A stretch of 64,000 nt of DNA from Undibacterium paludis (GCF_022568815.1 NZ_JAKZHX010000007.1:62001-126000), one strand, 5' to 3'. Counted from the first letter of the stretch, positions 44,457-53,993 are shown. Numbers and translations: made by a program. Notes: a model not told the origin generated them from the sequence alone.

Positions 44457-45553
44457 TGAGCAAGAAAAAAGTAGTAATCGGCATGTCCGGCGGTGTGGAT
44501 TCATCGGTATCTGCCTGGCTGCTGAAAGAGCAAGGCTATGAAGTCATCGGCCTGTTCATGAAAAACTGGGAAGACGATGACGACTCCGAATATTGTTCCA
44601 CCCGTGAAGACTGGATAGACGCCATCAGCGTGGCCGATGTGGTCGGCGTTGATATCGAAGCTGTCAACTTTGCCAGTGAATACAAAGACCGGGTGTTTGC
44701 CGAATTCCTGCGTGAATACCAGGCTGGCCGTACGCCGAATCCGGACGTGCTGTGCAATGCCGAGATCAAGTTCAAGGCCTTTCTGGACCATGCAATGAAA
44801 CTGGGTGCAGATTACATCGCCACAGGTCACTATGCCCGCGTGCGTGAAATGAATGGACAGTTTCAATTGATGAAGGCTGTCGACGCCAGCAAGGATCAAA
44901 GCTATTTCCTGCACAGGCTGAACCAGAAGCAATTGGCCAATACCTTGTTCCCACTCGGTGAAATCCACAAGACCGAAGTGCGCAAGATTGCCGAGCAACT
45001 GCAATTGCCGAACGCCAAGAAGAAGGATTCGACCGGTATCTGCTTCATTGGTGAACGCCCTTTCCGCGAATTCCTGAATCGCTATCTGTCCTACAAACCA
45101 GGCAATATCCAGACACCGGAAGGCGAAACCATAGGTCAACACGTTGGCTTGAGTTTTTATACTCTGGGCCAGCGCAAGGGCATAGGCATAGGTGGCATCA
45201 AATCGCACCAGAATGCTGACGGCAGCAGCGATGCCTGGTATGTCGCAAAAAAAGACGTGGCAGCCAATACCCTGTATGCAGTACAAGGTCACGATCATCC
45301 CTGGTTGCTGTCATCCGCCCTGGAAGCGGGGCAAGTCAGTTGGGTAGCCGGTCGTGCTCCTGAAGCAGGTGCACTATCAGCCAAGACACGTTATCGCCAG
45401 CCAGACGTGGCCTGCGATTTCAGCGGCGACAGCGAGCGCTTCAAGCTTGATTTCCCCCAGGCACAATGGGCTGTGACGCCTGGTCAATCGGCCGTGCTGT
45501 ATGACGGCGATGTCTGCCTGGGCGGTGGCATCATTGATCTGGCCAGTCGGTAA
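44456..45553 (+). CDS. mnmA: tRNA-specific 2-thiouridylase
   Basis: The product is 365 aa from ATG 44456, coupled to the NUDIX gene stop; an upstream frame from 44366 lies inside that gene. It thiolates the wobble uridine 34 of Lys, Glu and Gln tRNAs. Features: the P-loop [15 protein letters not shown], catalytic Cys in [12 protein letters not shown], and the second Cys in [12 protein letters not shown], which carry the sulfur. GHYARV binds tRNA. A clear terminator follows at 45587. Confidence 0.96.
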   Translation: MSKKKVVIGMSGGVDSSVSAWLLKEQGYEVIGLFMKNWEDDDDSEYCSTREDWIDAISVADVVGVDIEAVNFASEYKDRVFAEFLREYQAGRTPNPDVLCNAEIKFKAFLDHAMKLGADYIATGHYARVREMNGQFQLMKAVDASKDQSYFLHRLNQKQLANTLFPLGEIHKTEVRKIAEQLQLPNAKKKDSTGICFIGERPFREFLNRYLSYKPGNIQTPEGETIGQHVGLSFYTLGQRKGIGIGGIKSHQNADGSSDAWYVAKKDVAANTLYAVQGHDHPWLLSSALEAGQVSWVAGRAPEAGALSAKTRYRQPDVACDFSGDSERFKLDFPQAQWAVTPGQSAVLYDGDVCLGGGIIDLASR

Positions 45554-45586
45554 TTGACAGTTCCAACCACCAAATTAATCCCAAGC

Positions 45587-45620
45587 AAGAGCCTGCAAGA
45601 AAATGCAGGCTCTTTTATTT
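45587..45620 (+). terminator. Terminator of the NUDIX-mnmA operon
   Basis: Stem AAGAGCCTGCA against TGCAGGCTCTT with a six-base loop, followed by a T-rich tract. It lies 34 bp after the stop. Confidence 0.88.
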
Positions 45621-45798
45621 TTTGTTGAAAATTTGCTGAAAATTGTGGCACACAAAATGCTTATCATTTTCTTCATGATTAGATAACCTAATCTATATAA
45701 ATTTCAGAATAAAATTTGATGCATTTTGTTTATCCTGACAAATCTCCAAAATAGATCAATTTATCCAAAAATATGTACGGAGAGAGACATTCATCGAT

Positions 45799-45828
45799 TT
45801 GACACGATTCATTTCTTTACAATTTAAA
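45799..45828 (+). promoter_or_regulatory. Promoter candidate of the RpiR gene
   Basis: A perfect TTGACA at 45799-45804, and 18 bp further TTTAAA at 45823-45828 as a weak -10. The rest of the 45621-45877 region is AT-rich and empty of genes. Confidence 0.35.
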
Positions 45829-45877
45829 TCGGTGAAATTATATTTACATTTCTATTTGTCCGGAAAAGCCAGCCAAT

Positions 45878-46825
45878 ATGAATCGTCCCGATACGCAATC
45901 CCTGGGGGGTACTGTTAATGCACGCATAGGCAAGGTCTATATGAACTTGTCAAAAGCGCATAGGAAAGCAGCTGACTACGTGTTGTCCAATGTTTTTCGT
46001 TCGGCCACCATGTCGATCGATGAACTGGCCAATGCGGTCGGTATTTCTGTAGCGACAGCCAATCGCTTTGCCCGCGCCCTGGGTTTTGAAGGCTACCCGC
46101 AATTCCGCGCCGAACTGGTATATGGTTTTGAAGCCATGCTGGCGCCTATCGATAATCTGCGCAGCGAAATCCAGCGCCCGGCAACCAGTACCGAGATCAT
46201 ATCAAGTTCGCTCAATGAAGATATGGCCAACCTGGAAGCCACCCGCCGCGGACTGGCTCCGGATTTATGCAATCAGGCTGTAAAGCAGATTTTGAATGCA
46301 GAAAGAATTTATATCGTCGGTTATGGCGCCAGCGCCTTTCTGGCAGGCCTGATGGCGCATAGCCTGGACCCGTTTTGCAATACTGTGCAATCAACACTGG
46401 GCTCCGGCGGCCCGTCAAATGTCGCCCGTCAGTTATTCAAATACACGGAACGAGACCTGGTGATAGGTATCTCTTTCCCGCGTTATGCCGAAGACGTGGT
46501 TACCATTCTGCAGCAATTACGCGAAAAGGGTGTACCTATCCTGGCACTGACCGATGCGCCGAGCTCACCACTGGCATCGTTGGCCAATATCACGCTGTAT
46601 GCGCAAACCCGGCGCAATTTCTCGCCCAATTCCGAGGGAGCAGCGCTGTGCCTGATCGAGGCAATCTGCAGCGCCGTCGCCCACCAGGCCAAGGCACCGG
46701 TACATGCTGCATCAGAAATGACCAAGTTCATGCTGCCCTGGCTATATCAGGAGCCCAATGCCACCACCCGTAAATCCCAGGCAGCGGCGACAGCCAAGAT
46801 CATCGACATGGACAGGCCCGCCTGA
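45878..46825 (+). CDS. RpiR-family transcriptional regulator
   Basis: The product is 315 aa: an RpiR HTH (about 15-90, with SIDELANAVGISVATANRFA) and a SIS sugar-isomerase-like domain (about 135-270) with the IYIVGYGASAFLAG start and VIGISFPRYAED loop. RpiR proteins usually sense phosphosugars. The next gene, an isoaspartyl peptidase, begins just two bases after its stop, so the two are coregulated, an unusual pairing for this family. The start at 45878 has a poor ribosome site. Confidence 0.92.
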   Translation: MNRPDTQSLGGTVNARIGKVYMNLSKAHRKAADYVLSNVFRSATMSIDELANAVGISVATANRFARALGFEGYPQFRAELVYGFEAMLAPIDNLRSEIQRPATSTEIISSSLNEDMANLEATRRGLAPDLCNQAVKQILNAERIYIVGYGASAFLAGLMAHSLDPFCNTVQSTLGSGGPSNVARQLFKYTERDLVIGISFPRYAEDVVTILQQLREKGVPILALTDAPSSPLASLANITLYAQTRRNFSPNSEGAALCLIEAICSAVAHQAKAPVHAASEMTKFMLPWLYQEPNATTRKSQAAATAKIIDMDRPA

Positions 46826-46827
46826 TC

Positions 46828-47844
46828 GTGGCTGCGATCATGGACGGCAAACCGCGCGCCGGTATCGCCATCCACGGTGGTGCAGGCACCATCTTGCGCA
46901 CTGCCATCAATAGTGAACAGGAACACGCCTATCTGACAGCCTTGCGTGACATTGTCATTGCGGGCAGTGCCTTGCTGGCTGATGACGGGAGTGCACTCGA
47001 TGCGGTAACGCTGGCTGTCAGCCTGCTTGAAGACTGTCCTCTGTTCAATGCCGGCAAAGGCTCAGTGTTCACCAGCGCAGCAACGATAGAGATGGATGCC
47101 GCCATCATGGATGGCAAGACGCGCCGTGCAGGTGCCGTTGCCTGTGTACGGCAAACACGCAACCCTGTCCGGGCAGCCCGCGCAGTCATGGAACATAGCC
47201 CGCATGTCCTGATGGTCGGGCCGGGAGCGGAAGAATTTCTGCGCCAGCAGGGCCTGCCATTTGAAGACAGCAGCTACTTCCATACCGAACACCGTCATGC
47301 ACAATTGCAACGTGCCAGACAGATGGCAGGCATCATGCTGGATCATGACGCAGCAAATCTGAGCACACAAACACAGGAAATTGCCCCACTGGCCCCGGAT
47401 CAGAAACTTGGTACAGTTGGCGCAGTTGCACTGGATATGCAGGGCAATCTGGCGGCAGCGACTTCTACCGGCGGCATGACCAATAAATTACCGGGCCGGG
47501 TTGGTGACACACCGATGCTGGGCGCCGGCTGCTATGCCGACAACCATACGGCTGCCCTGTCTGCCACCGGTACCGGTGAGGCTTTCATGCGCAGCCTGGC
47601 CTTGCATGATATCGCTGCACAAATCCGTTACCTGGGCACCAGCCTGCAAGAGGCTGCACAGCAGGTCGTCATGGAACAACTGCCATTGTTCGATGGCAGT
47701 GGTGGCATCATTGCTATCGACAGGCTGGGGAACATCACCATGCCTTTCAATACCGAAGGCATGTACCGCGCCTGGATGCGACCGGGTGAAGCTGCTTTTG
47801 CCGCCATATATGCAGACCAGAGCGAAGACCGGAAGCAGCGGTAG
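46828..47844 (+). CDS. Isoaspartyl peptidase/L-asparaginase (Ntn-hydrolase type)
   Basis: The product is up to 338 aa, a plant-type asparaginase that matures by autocleavage before Thr196 (LGTVGAVALD). It also has FNAGKGSVFT in the alpha chain, the GRVGDTP loop and a TGTGEAF motif. It releases aspartate from isoaspartyl dipeptides or ammonia from asparagine. The start may be GTG 46828 or ATG 46840. It directly follows an RpiR-type regulator gene, so it probably responds to the same signal. The prohibitin gene follows after about 80 bp. Confidence 0.93.
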   Translation: MAAIMDGKPRAGIAIHGGAGTILRTAINSEQEHAYLTALRDIVIAGSALLADDGSALDAVTLAVSLLEDCPLFNAGKGSVFTSAATIEMDAAIMDGKTRRAGAVACVRQTRNPVRAARAVMEHSPHVLMVGPGAEEFLRQQGLPFEDSSYFHTEHRHAQLQRARQMAGIMLDHDAANLSTQTQEIAPLAPDQKLGTVGAVALDMQGNLAAATSTGGMTNKLPGRVGDTPMLGAGCYADNHTAALSATGTGEAFMRSLALHDIAAQIRYLGTSLQEAAQQVVMEQLPLFDGSGGIIAIDRLGNITMPFNTEGMYRAWMRPGEAAFAAIYADQSEDRKQR

Positions 47845-47924
47845 TATTCATCACCGATTACCGGAAGAGGTTGTGTAAAACACATCTATACTGCATCTGT
47901 CTTCACTCACTGATATCGGACACC

Positions 47925-48713
47925 ATGCAAAATCTTCCCAAAATAATCATGGCAATCATTGTCTTGTTCGCCCTGTTTGCCCTGAACCCTTTTGCCACTA
48001 TCCCGGCAGGCCATCGCGGCGTGCTGACAACTTTTGGCAAACCCTCCGACGAAGTCTATAGTGAGGGTATACACCTGATCTGGCCCATAGCCCAAAAACT
48101 GCACAAGGTGTCTGTCGCCATACAGAAAGGCGAAGGAGACGGCGATGCCGCGTCAAAAGACTTGCAGACTGTACATACCAAGATTGCCATCAACTACCAT
48201 GTCCGACCCGATGCGGTGGTTTCGGTCTACCGTGATCTTGGCAATGAGCCGGGTGAGCGCATCATCATCCCCAGCGTGCAGGAAGCGGTGAAAGCGGTGA
48301 CTGCCCGCTTCACGGCAGAGGAATTGATTTCACGCCGTTCACAGGTGCGTGATGAAATCATTCTCGCGCTCAAGGAACGTATGGCCAGGCATGGTTTGAT
48401 TGTCGATGAATTTTCCATCGTCAACTTCAATTTCAGCAAAACCTTCAATGAAGCCATTGAAGCCAAGACCACGGCAGACCAGTTGAAAATGAAGGCCGAG
48501 CGTGACCTGCAGAGGATAGAAGTGGAAGCCAAGCAAAAAGTATCGCGTGCCCGTGCCGAAGCCGAAGCACTGGCTCTGCAAAGACAGCAGGTCACGCCAG
48601 AACTGCTACGCTTGCGCGAAACTGAAAACCAGGCCAAGGCCATAGAAAAATGGGATGGACGTTTGCCAACGACGACCGGTGGTGTCATTCCATTCATCAA
48701 TATCGGCAAGTAA
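47925..48713 (+). CDS. SPFH/prohibitin-family membrane protein
   Basis: The product is 262 aa from ATG 47925. One N-terminal membrane helix (about 7-24) is followed by the SPFH domain (about 25-190) with PAGHRGVLTTFGK, and then a coiled coil rich in Ala, Glu and Arg (about 190-240). Prohibitin-like proteins form membrane scaffold rings that affect protease or membrane organisation. A small membrane protein gene follows within 33 bases, possibly as a partner. An upstream frame from 47871 is less likely. Confidence 0.88.
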   Translation: MQNLPKIIMAIIVLFALFALNPFATIPAGHRGVLTTFGKPSDEVYSEGIHLIWPIAQKLHKVSVAIQKGEGDGDAASKDLQTVHTKIAINYHVRPDAVVSVYRDLGNEPGERIIIPSVQEAVKAVTARFTAEELISRRSQVRDEIILALKERMARHGLIVDEFSIVNFNFSKTFNEAIEAKTTADQLKMKAERDLQRIEVEAKQKVSRARAEAEALALQRQQVTPELLRLRETENQAKAIEKWDGRLPTTTGGVIPFINIGK

Positions 48714-48746
48714 GCACAACACGCCAGTCTGAACAGGAACAGAAAA

Positions 48747-49094
48747 ATGGAATCAAAATCTTCGGCCCGCTTCACCGCCTTCTGCATCCTGTTATTGATT
48801 ATCTGGTATGTCCTTGACTCCCCCATCGACCTGGGCTGGAGCTGGAGCGGTGACTGGGATGATTTCGATATTTTCTCAGATACCGGCCTGTCCTTCGCCG
48901 GTATCGCTGTCGCCATCGCCGCCGTGGTCTTTGCCATGATCATGGCTGGCCTCGTGATTGCAGGCGTATCGTTCCTGCTGATAGGGATAGCAGTGCTGGT
49001 CGGTGGCCTGCTGCTCATGATCTTCTCGCCACTGCTCCTGCCTGTGGTTGTCTTGCTGATACTGCTCAGTATTTTCAGGAGAAAATCGCGATGA
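48747..49094 (+). CDS. Small membrane protein downstream of the SPFH gene
   Basis: The product is 115 aa with one early hydrophobic segment (about 9-25), a short Trp/Asp-rich loop (WSWSGDWDDFD) and then a long stretch of hydrophobic helices (about 45-110) ending in a basic RRKSR tail. The composition suggests three or four membrane helices. A GAACAGGAACAG stretch lies before the start. I do not recognise a family; position suggests a partner of the SPFH protein. The minus-strand frame across it looks like a shadow. Confidence 0.65.
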   Translation: MESKSSARFTAFCILLLIIWYVLDSPIDLGWSWSGDWDDFDIFSDTGLSFAGIAVAIAAVVFAMIMAGLVIAGVSFLLIGIAVLVGGLLLMIFSPLLLPVVVLLILLSIFRRKSR

Positions 49095-49140
49095 ATGGAG
49101 GCATCTCCTGCACATGTCAAGTGACCATTTCAGCCAAGCA

Positions 49141-49268
49141 TGAATAAGTGCTGAACAAGCGTAGCGAGCGGCACGAGTTGCGTCAAGAAGCACAACCGTA
49201 CTTAAAAGTACGGTGAGCATCCCAGGCTCAAAATCGTGTCGCGCAATAGCTTGATCAGTACTTATTCA
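49141..49268. repeat. Long imperfect inverted repeat with GTACTT centre
   Basis: Ends TGAATAAGTGCTGA and its near-complement pair, then CAAGC/GCTTG. The centre is CGTACTTAAAAGTACG (49197-49212). The right end contains the stop codon of the ahpD gene. Its plan resembles the repeats at 17073, 20000 and 56721, but the arms differ. Confidence 0.78.
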
Positions 49269-49780
49269 GCAGCAATGACCTGTGCGGCTGCATTGACTAC
49301 TGCAGCTATCCTGCCAACGTCACGCAACTGCGTCACCGACATGCCTTCTTTCTGCAACAATTCATAATGCGATTTCACACAGAAATGGCATTTACCGATG
49401 ATGGATGCGGCCAAGGCATACATTTCAAAGCGACGCTTGTCGACACCGCCGTTGGTTGCATAGGCGTTCATGCGCAATTGGGCAGCCTGGGTCTTGAGGT
49501 CAGCATCATCAGCCATTTCCACATACGGGTACCAGACATTGTTCATACCCATCAGAGCAGAAGCGGTCAGGGCAGCATGGATTTCTTCCGGTGAAAGCGC
49601 GCCACTGTTTTTGATGATATCAATGATCTCTTTGCTTTTTGCAGCAAAAGCGGCAGCCAGCGCCACGCCAACGGCATCATTACCTTCCAGGCTGGAGCGG
49701 GCAATCGTACCGTCAACATTGAGGCGGATATCCTTGGCATAGTCAGGGATAAGACTTTTAATTGAATTCAAGAATTCCAT
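49262..49780 (-). CDS. Alkyl hydroperoxidase D-type protein
   Basis: The product is 172 aa with the AhpD-fold active site CHFCVKSHYE (Cys131, Cys134, His138), the CxxC and downstream His of the family. Such proteins reduce AhpC or act as peroxidases. It lies just downstream of ahpC on the same strand, separated by a hairpin at 49809. The stop codon overlaps the right end of an inverted repeat. Classical symbol ahpD would fit by function but the sequence is only family level. Confidence 0.9.
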   Translation of the reverse strand: MEFLNSIKSLIPDYAKDIRLNVDGTIARSSLEGNDAVGVALAAAFAAKSKEIIDIIKNSGALSPEEIHAALTASALMGMNNVWYPYVEMADDADLKTQAAQLRMNAYATNGGVDKRRFEMYALAASIIGKCHFCVKSHYELLQKEGMSVTQLRDVGRIAAVVNAAAQVIAAE

Positions 49781-49808
49781 AGTAATTTCCTATCATAAAG
49801 TAATTTTA

Positions 49809-49828
49809 AAACCCGCCGGAGCGGGTTT
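49809..49828 (-). terminator. Hairpin between ahpC and the ahpD-type gene
   Basis: Stem AAACCCGC and GCGGGTTT with four-base loop CGGA, a T-rich run on the minus strand. It may attenuate readthrough from ahpC so less downstream product is made. Confidence 0.65.
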
Positions 49829-49853
49829 ATTGTACTGCGAGCTGTTACACCAA

Positions 49854-50402
49854 TTACAGTGTCGCGCCGCCTACAGAACGGTTGCATGGGCACAGTTCAT
49901 CTGTTTGCAGACCATCCAGGATACGCAGGATTTCTGTCGGGTTACGGCCAACATTGAGGTTATTGACGGAAACGTGCTGAATGACATTGTCAGGATCAAC
50001 GATGAAAGTTGCGCGCAATGCAACGCCTGCGTTGACATCACGTACGCCCAGCATGTCTACCAAAGAACCTGTCGCATCACCAAACGCATAGTGGTTCAGT
50101 TTGTCCAGGTCTTTGTGCTCACGGCGCCATGCCAGTTTGCAGAATTCGTTATCAGTAGAGCCGCCCAGCAGAACAGCGTCGCGGTCAGCAAAATCATTAG
50201 CCAGTTTGGCAAATTCAACGATTTCTGTCGGGCAGACAAATGTGAAGTCTTTAGGGTAGAAATAAATGATTTTCCATTTGCCTGGGAAAGAAGCTTCAGT
50301 GATATCTTCGAATGCGGACACGCCGTTTTCTTCATGATGGTTAAAACCTGGCTTGGCTGCTGGAACTTTGAATGCGTCGAGTTTTTGACCTACAGTTTTC
50401 AT
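49854..50402 (-). CDS. ahpC: Alkyl hydroperoxide reductase C (peroxiredoxin)
   Basis: The product is 182 aa. The peroxidatic Cys57 lies in FTFVCPTEI, with Thr54 in the catalytic triad. The resolving Cys is in LCPCN near the end. It reduces H2O2 and organic hydroperoxides. It is the first gene of an ahpC-ahpD pair and has an OxyR-like site upstream, consistent with peroxide induction. The strand layout and size match the AhpC1 group partnered with AhpD rather than AhpF. Confidence 0.94.
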   Translation of the reverse strand: MKTVGQKLDAFKVPAAKPGFNHHEENGVSAFEDITEASFPGKWKIIYFYPKDFTFVCPTEIVEFAKLANDFADRDAVLLGGSTDNEFCKLAWRREHKDLDKLNHYAFGDATGSLVDMLGVRDVNAGVALRATFIVDPDNVIQHVSVNNLNVGRNPTEILRILDGLQTDELCPCNRSVGGATL

Positions 50403-50456
50403 TAAATTCTCCTGATTTGACGGGGGAAGATGGACAATTGATCCACAACGGGACGA

Positions 50457-50522
50457 AGCATATCACTATGAATTTCAAATATCCAATAGATTTTGACTAC
50501 TAATCATTTAGTTAAAATCTTG
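50457..50522 (-). promoter_or_regulatory. ahpC promoter with OxyR-like binding site
   Basis: Four tetramers at seven-base spacing (ATAG 50486, CTAC 50497, TTAG 50508, CTTG 50519) match the OxyR pattern ATAG-N7-CTAT-N7-ATAG-N7-CTAT in most positions. On the minus strand a -35 TTGGAT (50481-50486) adjoins it, with a TATGCT -10 at 50457-50462, 18 bp apart. Confidence 0.5.
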
Positions 50523-50578
50523 CTTGAAAATTATCTGGAATATCCATGGTAACCCCGAGCATGCCTGCCTTTTGTGAC

Positions 50579-52498
50579 TTAATCATTACGCCTGTGCATG
50601 GCGCCCATGAGCGTAAACCAGAACGTAGTTCCCTTGCCGTCCTCGGTCTGGAAACCAATCTCGCCCCCCATTTTCTCAACGAAGGTCTTGGTGATATTCA
50701 GGCCCAGCCCGGTCCCCCCTTGCTGGCGGGTATTGGTGCCGTCTGCCTGGGCGAATCGCTTGAAAATCTGCTCACGGAAAGCGACGGGGATTCCCTGTCC
50801 ATGGTCTTGCACTTCAATTTTCAAGGTCCCAGGTATTTCAGTAATCCGTATCTGCACCTCTTCGCCCCTGGGAGAAAATTTGGCGGCATTTGACAATAAA
50901 TTGGCAAATACCTGCATGACGCGGACACTGTCACCCATGGCCCATGCCTGTTCAGGATGGCAGCTGATACGGTAGCGGACATTGTAAGCCTGGGCATAAT
51001 GGGCATTGGCTTCGATGGCTTGCCTGGTCACCGCGACAAGATCGAAGCGCTCCATATTGATCACCATCTTACCGGAAGCCAGTTTCTCCATATCCAGAAT
51101 GTCATTGACCAATATCCCCAGTCTTTGGCAATTCCTGTGAGCGACCTTGATCAATTGCATGGCTTTGGGAGCGATATCCCCGGCGACGCCGCTCTCCAGC
51201 AAACCCAGCGCTCCGCGTATGGATGTTAGCGGCGTACGCAACTCATGGCTGACGACGGAGATAAATTCAGACTTGATGCGATCAGCCTTGCGCTGTTCTG
51301 TCAGGTCCAGCACAAAGCCCACCCACTCCTCGAGTGACCCTTCGAGTTGTGCAAGACCCACCATCACCGGAATGTGCGTACCGTCTTTACGTATCAGTTC
51401 GCCCTCATAGGGCTTGGCTTGCCCGTGAATGCGCAACTCATTGAGTGCATTCTTGTGGGCAGCGTGACTCTCCAGCGATGTACGCTCCAGCCAGCTCATG
51501 CCCTGTTCGGAAAATTCCAGCCTCTGTACACCTGCCAATTGCAGCAAGACGTCATTGGCTTCCGTCAATTTGCCATTGGCACCGCCTTGCATGATGCCTA
51601 TCAGGCTGGAATTGACCAGGCGGCGCAATCTTGATTCACTGACAAACAGCGCTTCGAGCATGCGCGACTTGTCCTTGCTGGCTTTTTCAGCAGCATCACG
51701 CGCCGCCATCAGGCTGCGTTCTGCTTCTTTCATTTGTGTGATGTCCCGCACGCTGAATACGCGGCCCACCCGTCTGTCACGCAAGAACTCAGGTTTGGAC
51801 ACACAGACAAAATAGCGCCCGTCATGCAGGGTCAACAAATCTTCCGTTTCCAGATTGGGGTCGTCACGGATTTTTTCCAGGCTGTCAAAGAAGCTCTTGC
51901 TGTCCTTTAGCGCAAGCTTAAGGTGGGCAAACATTTGCGCTTCATCCCTGCCTGCCAGCAATTCATCACTGATTTGCCACATTGATGAGAAGCGCTGGTT
52001 GATGTTGACCACATTCCCGTCCAAGTCTGTCGACAATATACCCTCAGCTGTCGCATCCAGAGAACTCTGCAACTGTGCCACCAGATGACCCCGACCTTCA
52101 GCCAGCTCTCGTCTGTGGGTAATATCTTCAGCGTGGATGATGAAGAATTCTCTGTCTGCATCAACAAAGCTGGACACGCGTTTTTCCACCGGGAAGGAAT
52201 TGCCATTGCTGCTGATCCATTCACTCTCGGCGATGGCTTTGCCATCAGCCTGGGTATCGGCACGCAGGGCTTCCCAAAAAAATATGTCCTGCAAGGAACA
52301 CTCTATCTGGGCCAGGGTCAGCCCACACAACTCTTCCTGACTATAGGCAAGCATCTGGCAGGCGACCTGATTGGCGTCAACCACCCGCATTTCGTGAGTA
52401 TCAACGACCAGGATGGCGTCACGGCTATGGTCTATCAGGTGATGCAATAGGTTTGTGCTTAATGCCGATCTTGGTTGTGATGTGTCGGTAGCAGTCAT
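50579..52498 (-). CDS. Multi-PAS sensor histidine kinase
   Basis: The product is 639 aa, without membrane helices. Three PAS domains can be seen at about 18-130, 140-265 and 290-400, then HisKA with His in SVVSHELRTPLTS (about 415), and a HATPase domain with the N box FANLLSNAAKF, G1 DHGQGIP and G2 GGTGLGLNI. It is a soluble kinase that likely senses a small molecule or redox cue. The start overlaps the stop of the HD-GYP gene by four bases (ATGA), so they are coupled. It has no receiver of its own. Confidence 0.93.
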   Translation of the reverse strand: MTATDTSQPRSALSTNLLHHLIDHSRDAILVVDTHEMRVVDANQVACQMLAYSQEELCGLTLAQIECSLQDIFFWEALRADTQADGKAIAESEWISSNGNSFPVEKRVSSFVDADREFFIIHAEDITHRRELAEGRGHLVAQLQSSLDATAEGILSTDLDGNVVNINQRFSSMWQISDELLAGRDEAQMFAHLKLALKDSKSFFDSLEKIRDDPNLETEDLLTLHDGRYFVCVSKPEFLRDRRVGRVFSVRDITQMKEAERSLMAARDAAEKASKDKSRMLEALFVSESRLRRLVNSSLIGIMQGGANGKLTEANDVLLQLAGVQRLEFSEQGMSWLERTSLESHAAHKNALNELRIHGQAKPYEGELIRKDGTHIPVMVGLAQLEGSLEEWVGFVLDLTEQRKADRIKSEFISVVSHELRTPLTSIRGALGLLESGVAGDIAPKAMQLIKVAHRNCQRLGILVNDILDMEKLASGKMVINMERFDLVAVTRQAIEANAHYAQAYNVRYRISCHPEQAWAMGDSVRVMQVFANLLSNAAKFSPRGEEVQIRITEIPGTLKIEVQDHGQGIPVAFREQIFKRFAQADGTNTRQQGGTGLGLNITKTFVEKMGGEIGFQTEDGKGTTFWFTLMGAMHRRND

Positions 52499-53820
52499 TT
52501 TGTCTGACTCTGCCCTGGTAAAGAGCTGCCCTGCGTGTTTTTCGATTGTGAGTCAACATAATAGTTGACCCGCTTGCGCGGATTCAGGTAATTGAAAATT
52601 GCGCGTGGCAGCAAACCTGGCCGGATACTGGCATTGATGGACAATTCCTTGTTCTCTTCAGCGAGATCAAGGATGATGGCATCTTCCTTCGGGATTTCGG
52701 CATCATAAACCAGCACGCGCGGCCGCAGGGGTTTGCCGACATTGACATTCATGACCAGGCCTATGGCTTCATTCGACAACCTGACCAAAGTCCCTGGCGG
52801 ATAAACACCAAGACTCTTGACCAGCGTAGCCATGATGGCAGGATCAAACTGCGCACGCCGGTGCGCATACATGGTGGACAGCGCCTCATGCGGTGTCAGT
52901 GATTGCCTGGCATCGTTGTGGTTGCACAGATTGTCGTAGACATTGGCAATGGTCACGATGCGCGCAGGCACACAAATCGCATCTCCTTTAAGTTGATGGG
53001 GATACCCGCTGCCATCCATGTATTCATGATGCTGGACAATCACGTTCAAGACCACATTCGGCAAACCGGCCTGCTTGCCAAAGTCCAGACCATAGAGAGG
53101 GTGCTGTTCATAAAAATTCTGCTCTGGCTTGGTCAGCGGCTCGTATTTATTCACAATATGCTCAGGCACACCGACTTTGCCCAAGTCATGGAACAGGGCC
53201 GCCATCCCGACATCCTTGATTTGTGCATCAGTACATTTCATTTCATTGGCCAGCATCATCGCCAGCACCGAGACATTGAGCGTATGGAAATACTGCTCTT
53301 CGCTGCCCGCCGTCTGCTGTATCAGATGCATGACGGTATCACTGCCACTGAGAAAAACTTCGGCCATGCTGTCGATCAGCTTGCCGGCCTCGACCAGGGT
53401 TTCTTTCGGACGCGAGAAAATGAGTCGGTTGATATTCTTGACGACAGCCGCGGCCTGAACGAATTTCTCTTCACAGCGGGCAATTTCATCACGCTGTTTT
53501 TGCAGTTTTTCAAAGCGCGCCCGTTTGGCTTCGATAATGCTGGAATATACTTTTCCCTTTACTGTCGTCTGGCTGACTGGCTCTGCAGGCTGCACCTCTG
53601 GCGATTTGCCGGCAGGCGGCGTAGTCACGAGCGGATCAGACTTGGACGGGATGTAGCGGACATGCCTGAGCTTCAAAGCGACCAGATCATCGATTTGCTG
53701 TTGGTTCGTGATCTTGAACGAATTCATCGGGAATGAGTGCTCGAACCAGCTCAGGTCGAGTTTAATGAACATTCCTATGCGGATCTGATCAATCACAATT
53801 AACTGGCTATCATCAGACAT
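52495..53820 (-). CDS. DUF3391-HD-GYP cyclic di-GMP phosphodiesterase
   Basis: The product is 441 aa from ATG 53820; a longer frame to 53877 lacks support. The N-terminal DUF3391-like part (about 5-130) precedes a complete HD-GYP domain: LFHDLGKVGVPEHI and HHEYMDGSGYP. All catalytic residues are present. The C-terminal beta-domain carries a GTLVRLSNEAIG signature. It is translationally coupled to a multi-PAS histidine kinase (4 bp overlap), suggesting control of c-di-GMP by the kinase's signal. Confidence 0.93.
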   Translation of the reverse strand: MSDDSQLIVIDQIRIGMFIKLDLSWFEHSFPMNSFKITNQQQIDDLVALKLRHVRYIPSKSDPLVTTPPAGKSPEVQPAEPVSQTTVKGKVYSSIIEAKRARFEKLQKQRDEIARCEEKFVQAAAVVKNINRLIFSRPKETLVEAGKLIDSMAEVFLSGSDTVMHLIQQTAGSEEQYFHTLNVSVLAMMLANEMKCTDAQIKDVGMAALFHDLGKVGVPEHIVNKYEPLTKPEQNFYEQHPLYGLDFGKQAGLPNVVLNVIVQHHEYMDGSGYPHQLKGDAICVPARIVTIANVYDNLCNHNDARQSLTPHEALSTMYAHRRAQFDPAIMATLVKSLGVYPPGTLVRLSNEAIGLVMNVNVGKPLRPRVLVYDAEIPKEDAIILDLAEENKELSINASIRPGLLPRAIFNYLNPRKRVNYYVDSQSKNTQGSSLPGQSQTK

Positions 53821-53993
53821 GTGGGTGAAATAGTGGCTGTTTCTTCTGACGATAGCATAGCACCCCTGCGTTTGCAAAACCTGCCCTCACAGGGAAAATC
53901 CAGGAGGTTTTTCTGGATTTCTCACAGAAAATCCAGACTTTGCGGCATGCAACGTTATAATCGCTGTCCTGAACATTTTGAAGGTTGCTCACC

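Noticed and set aside
48227..49120. A 297-codon minus-strand frame across the SPFH and small membrane genes
   Set aside because: Low-complexity Ser/Thr/Met composition typical of antisense frames; the plus-strand genes have domains or helices.
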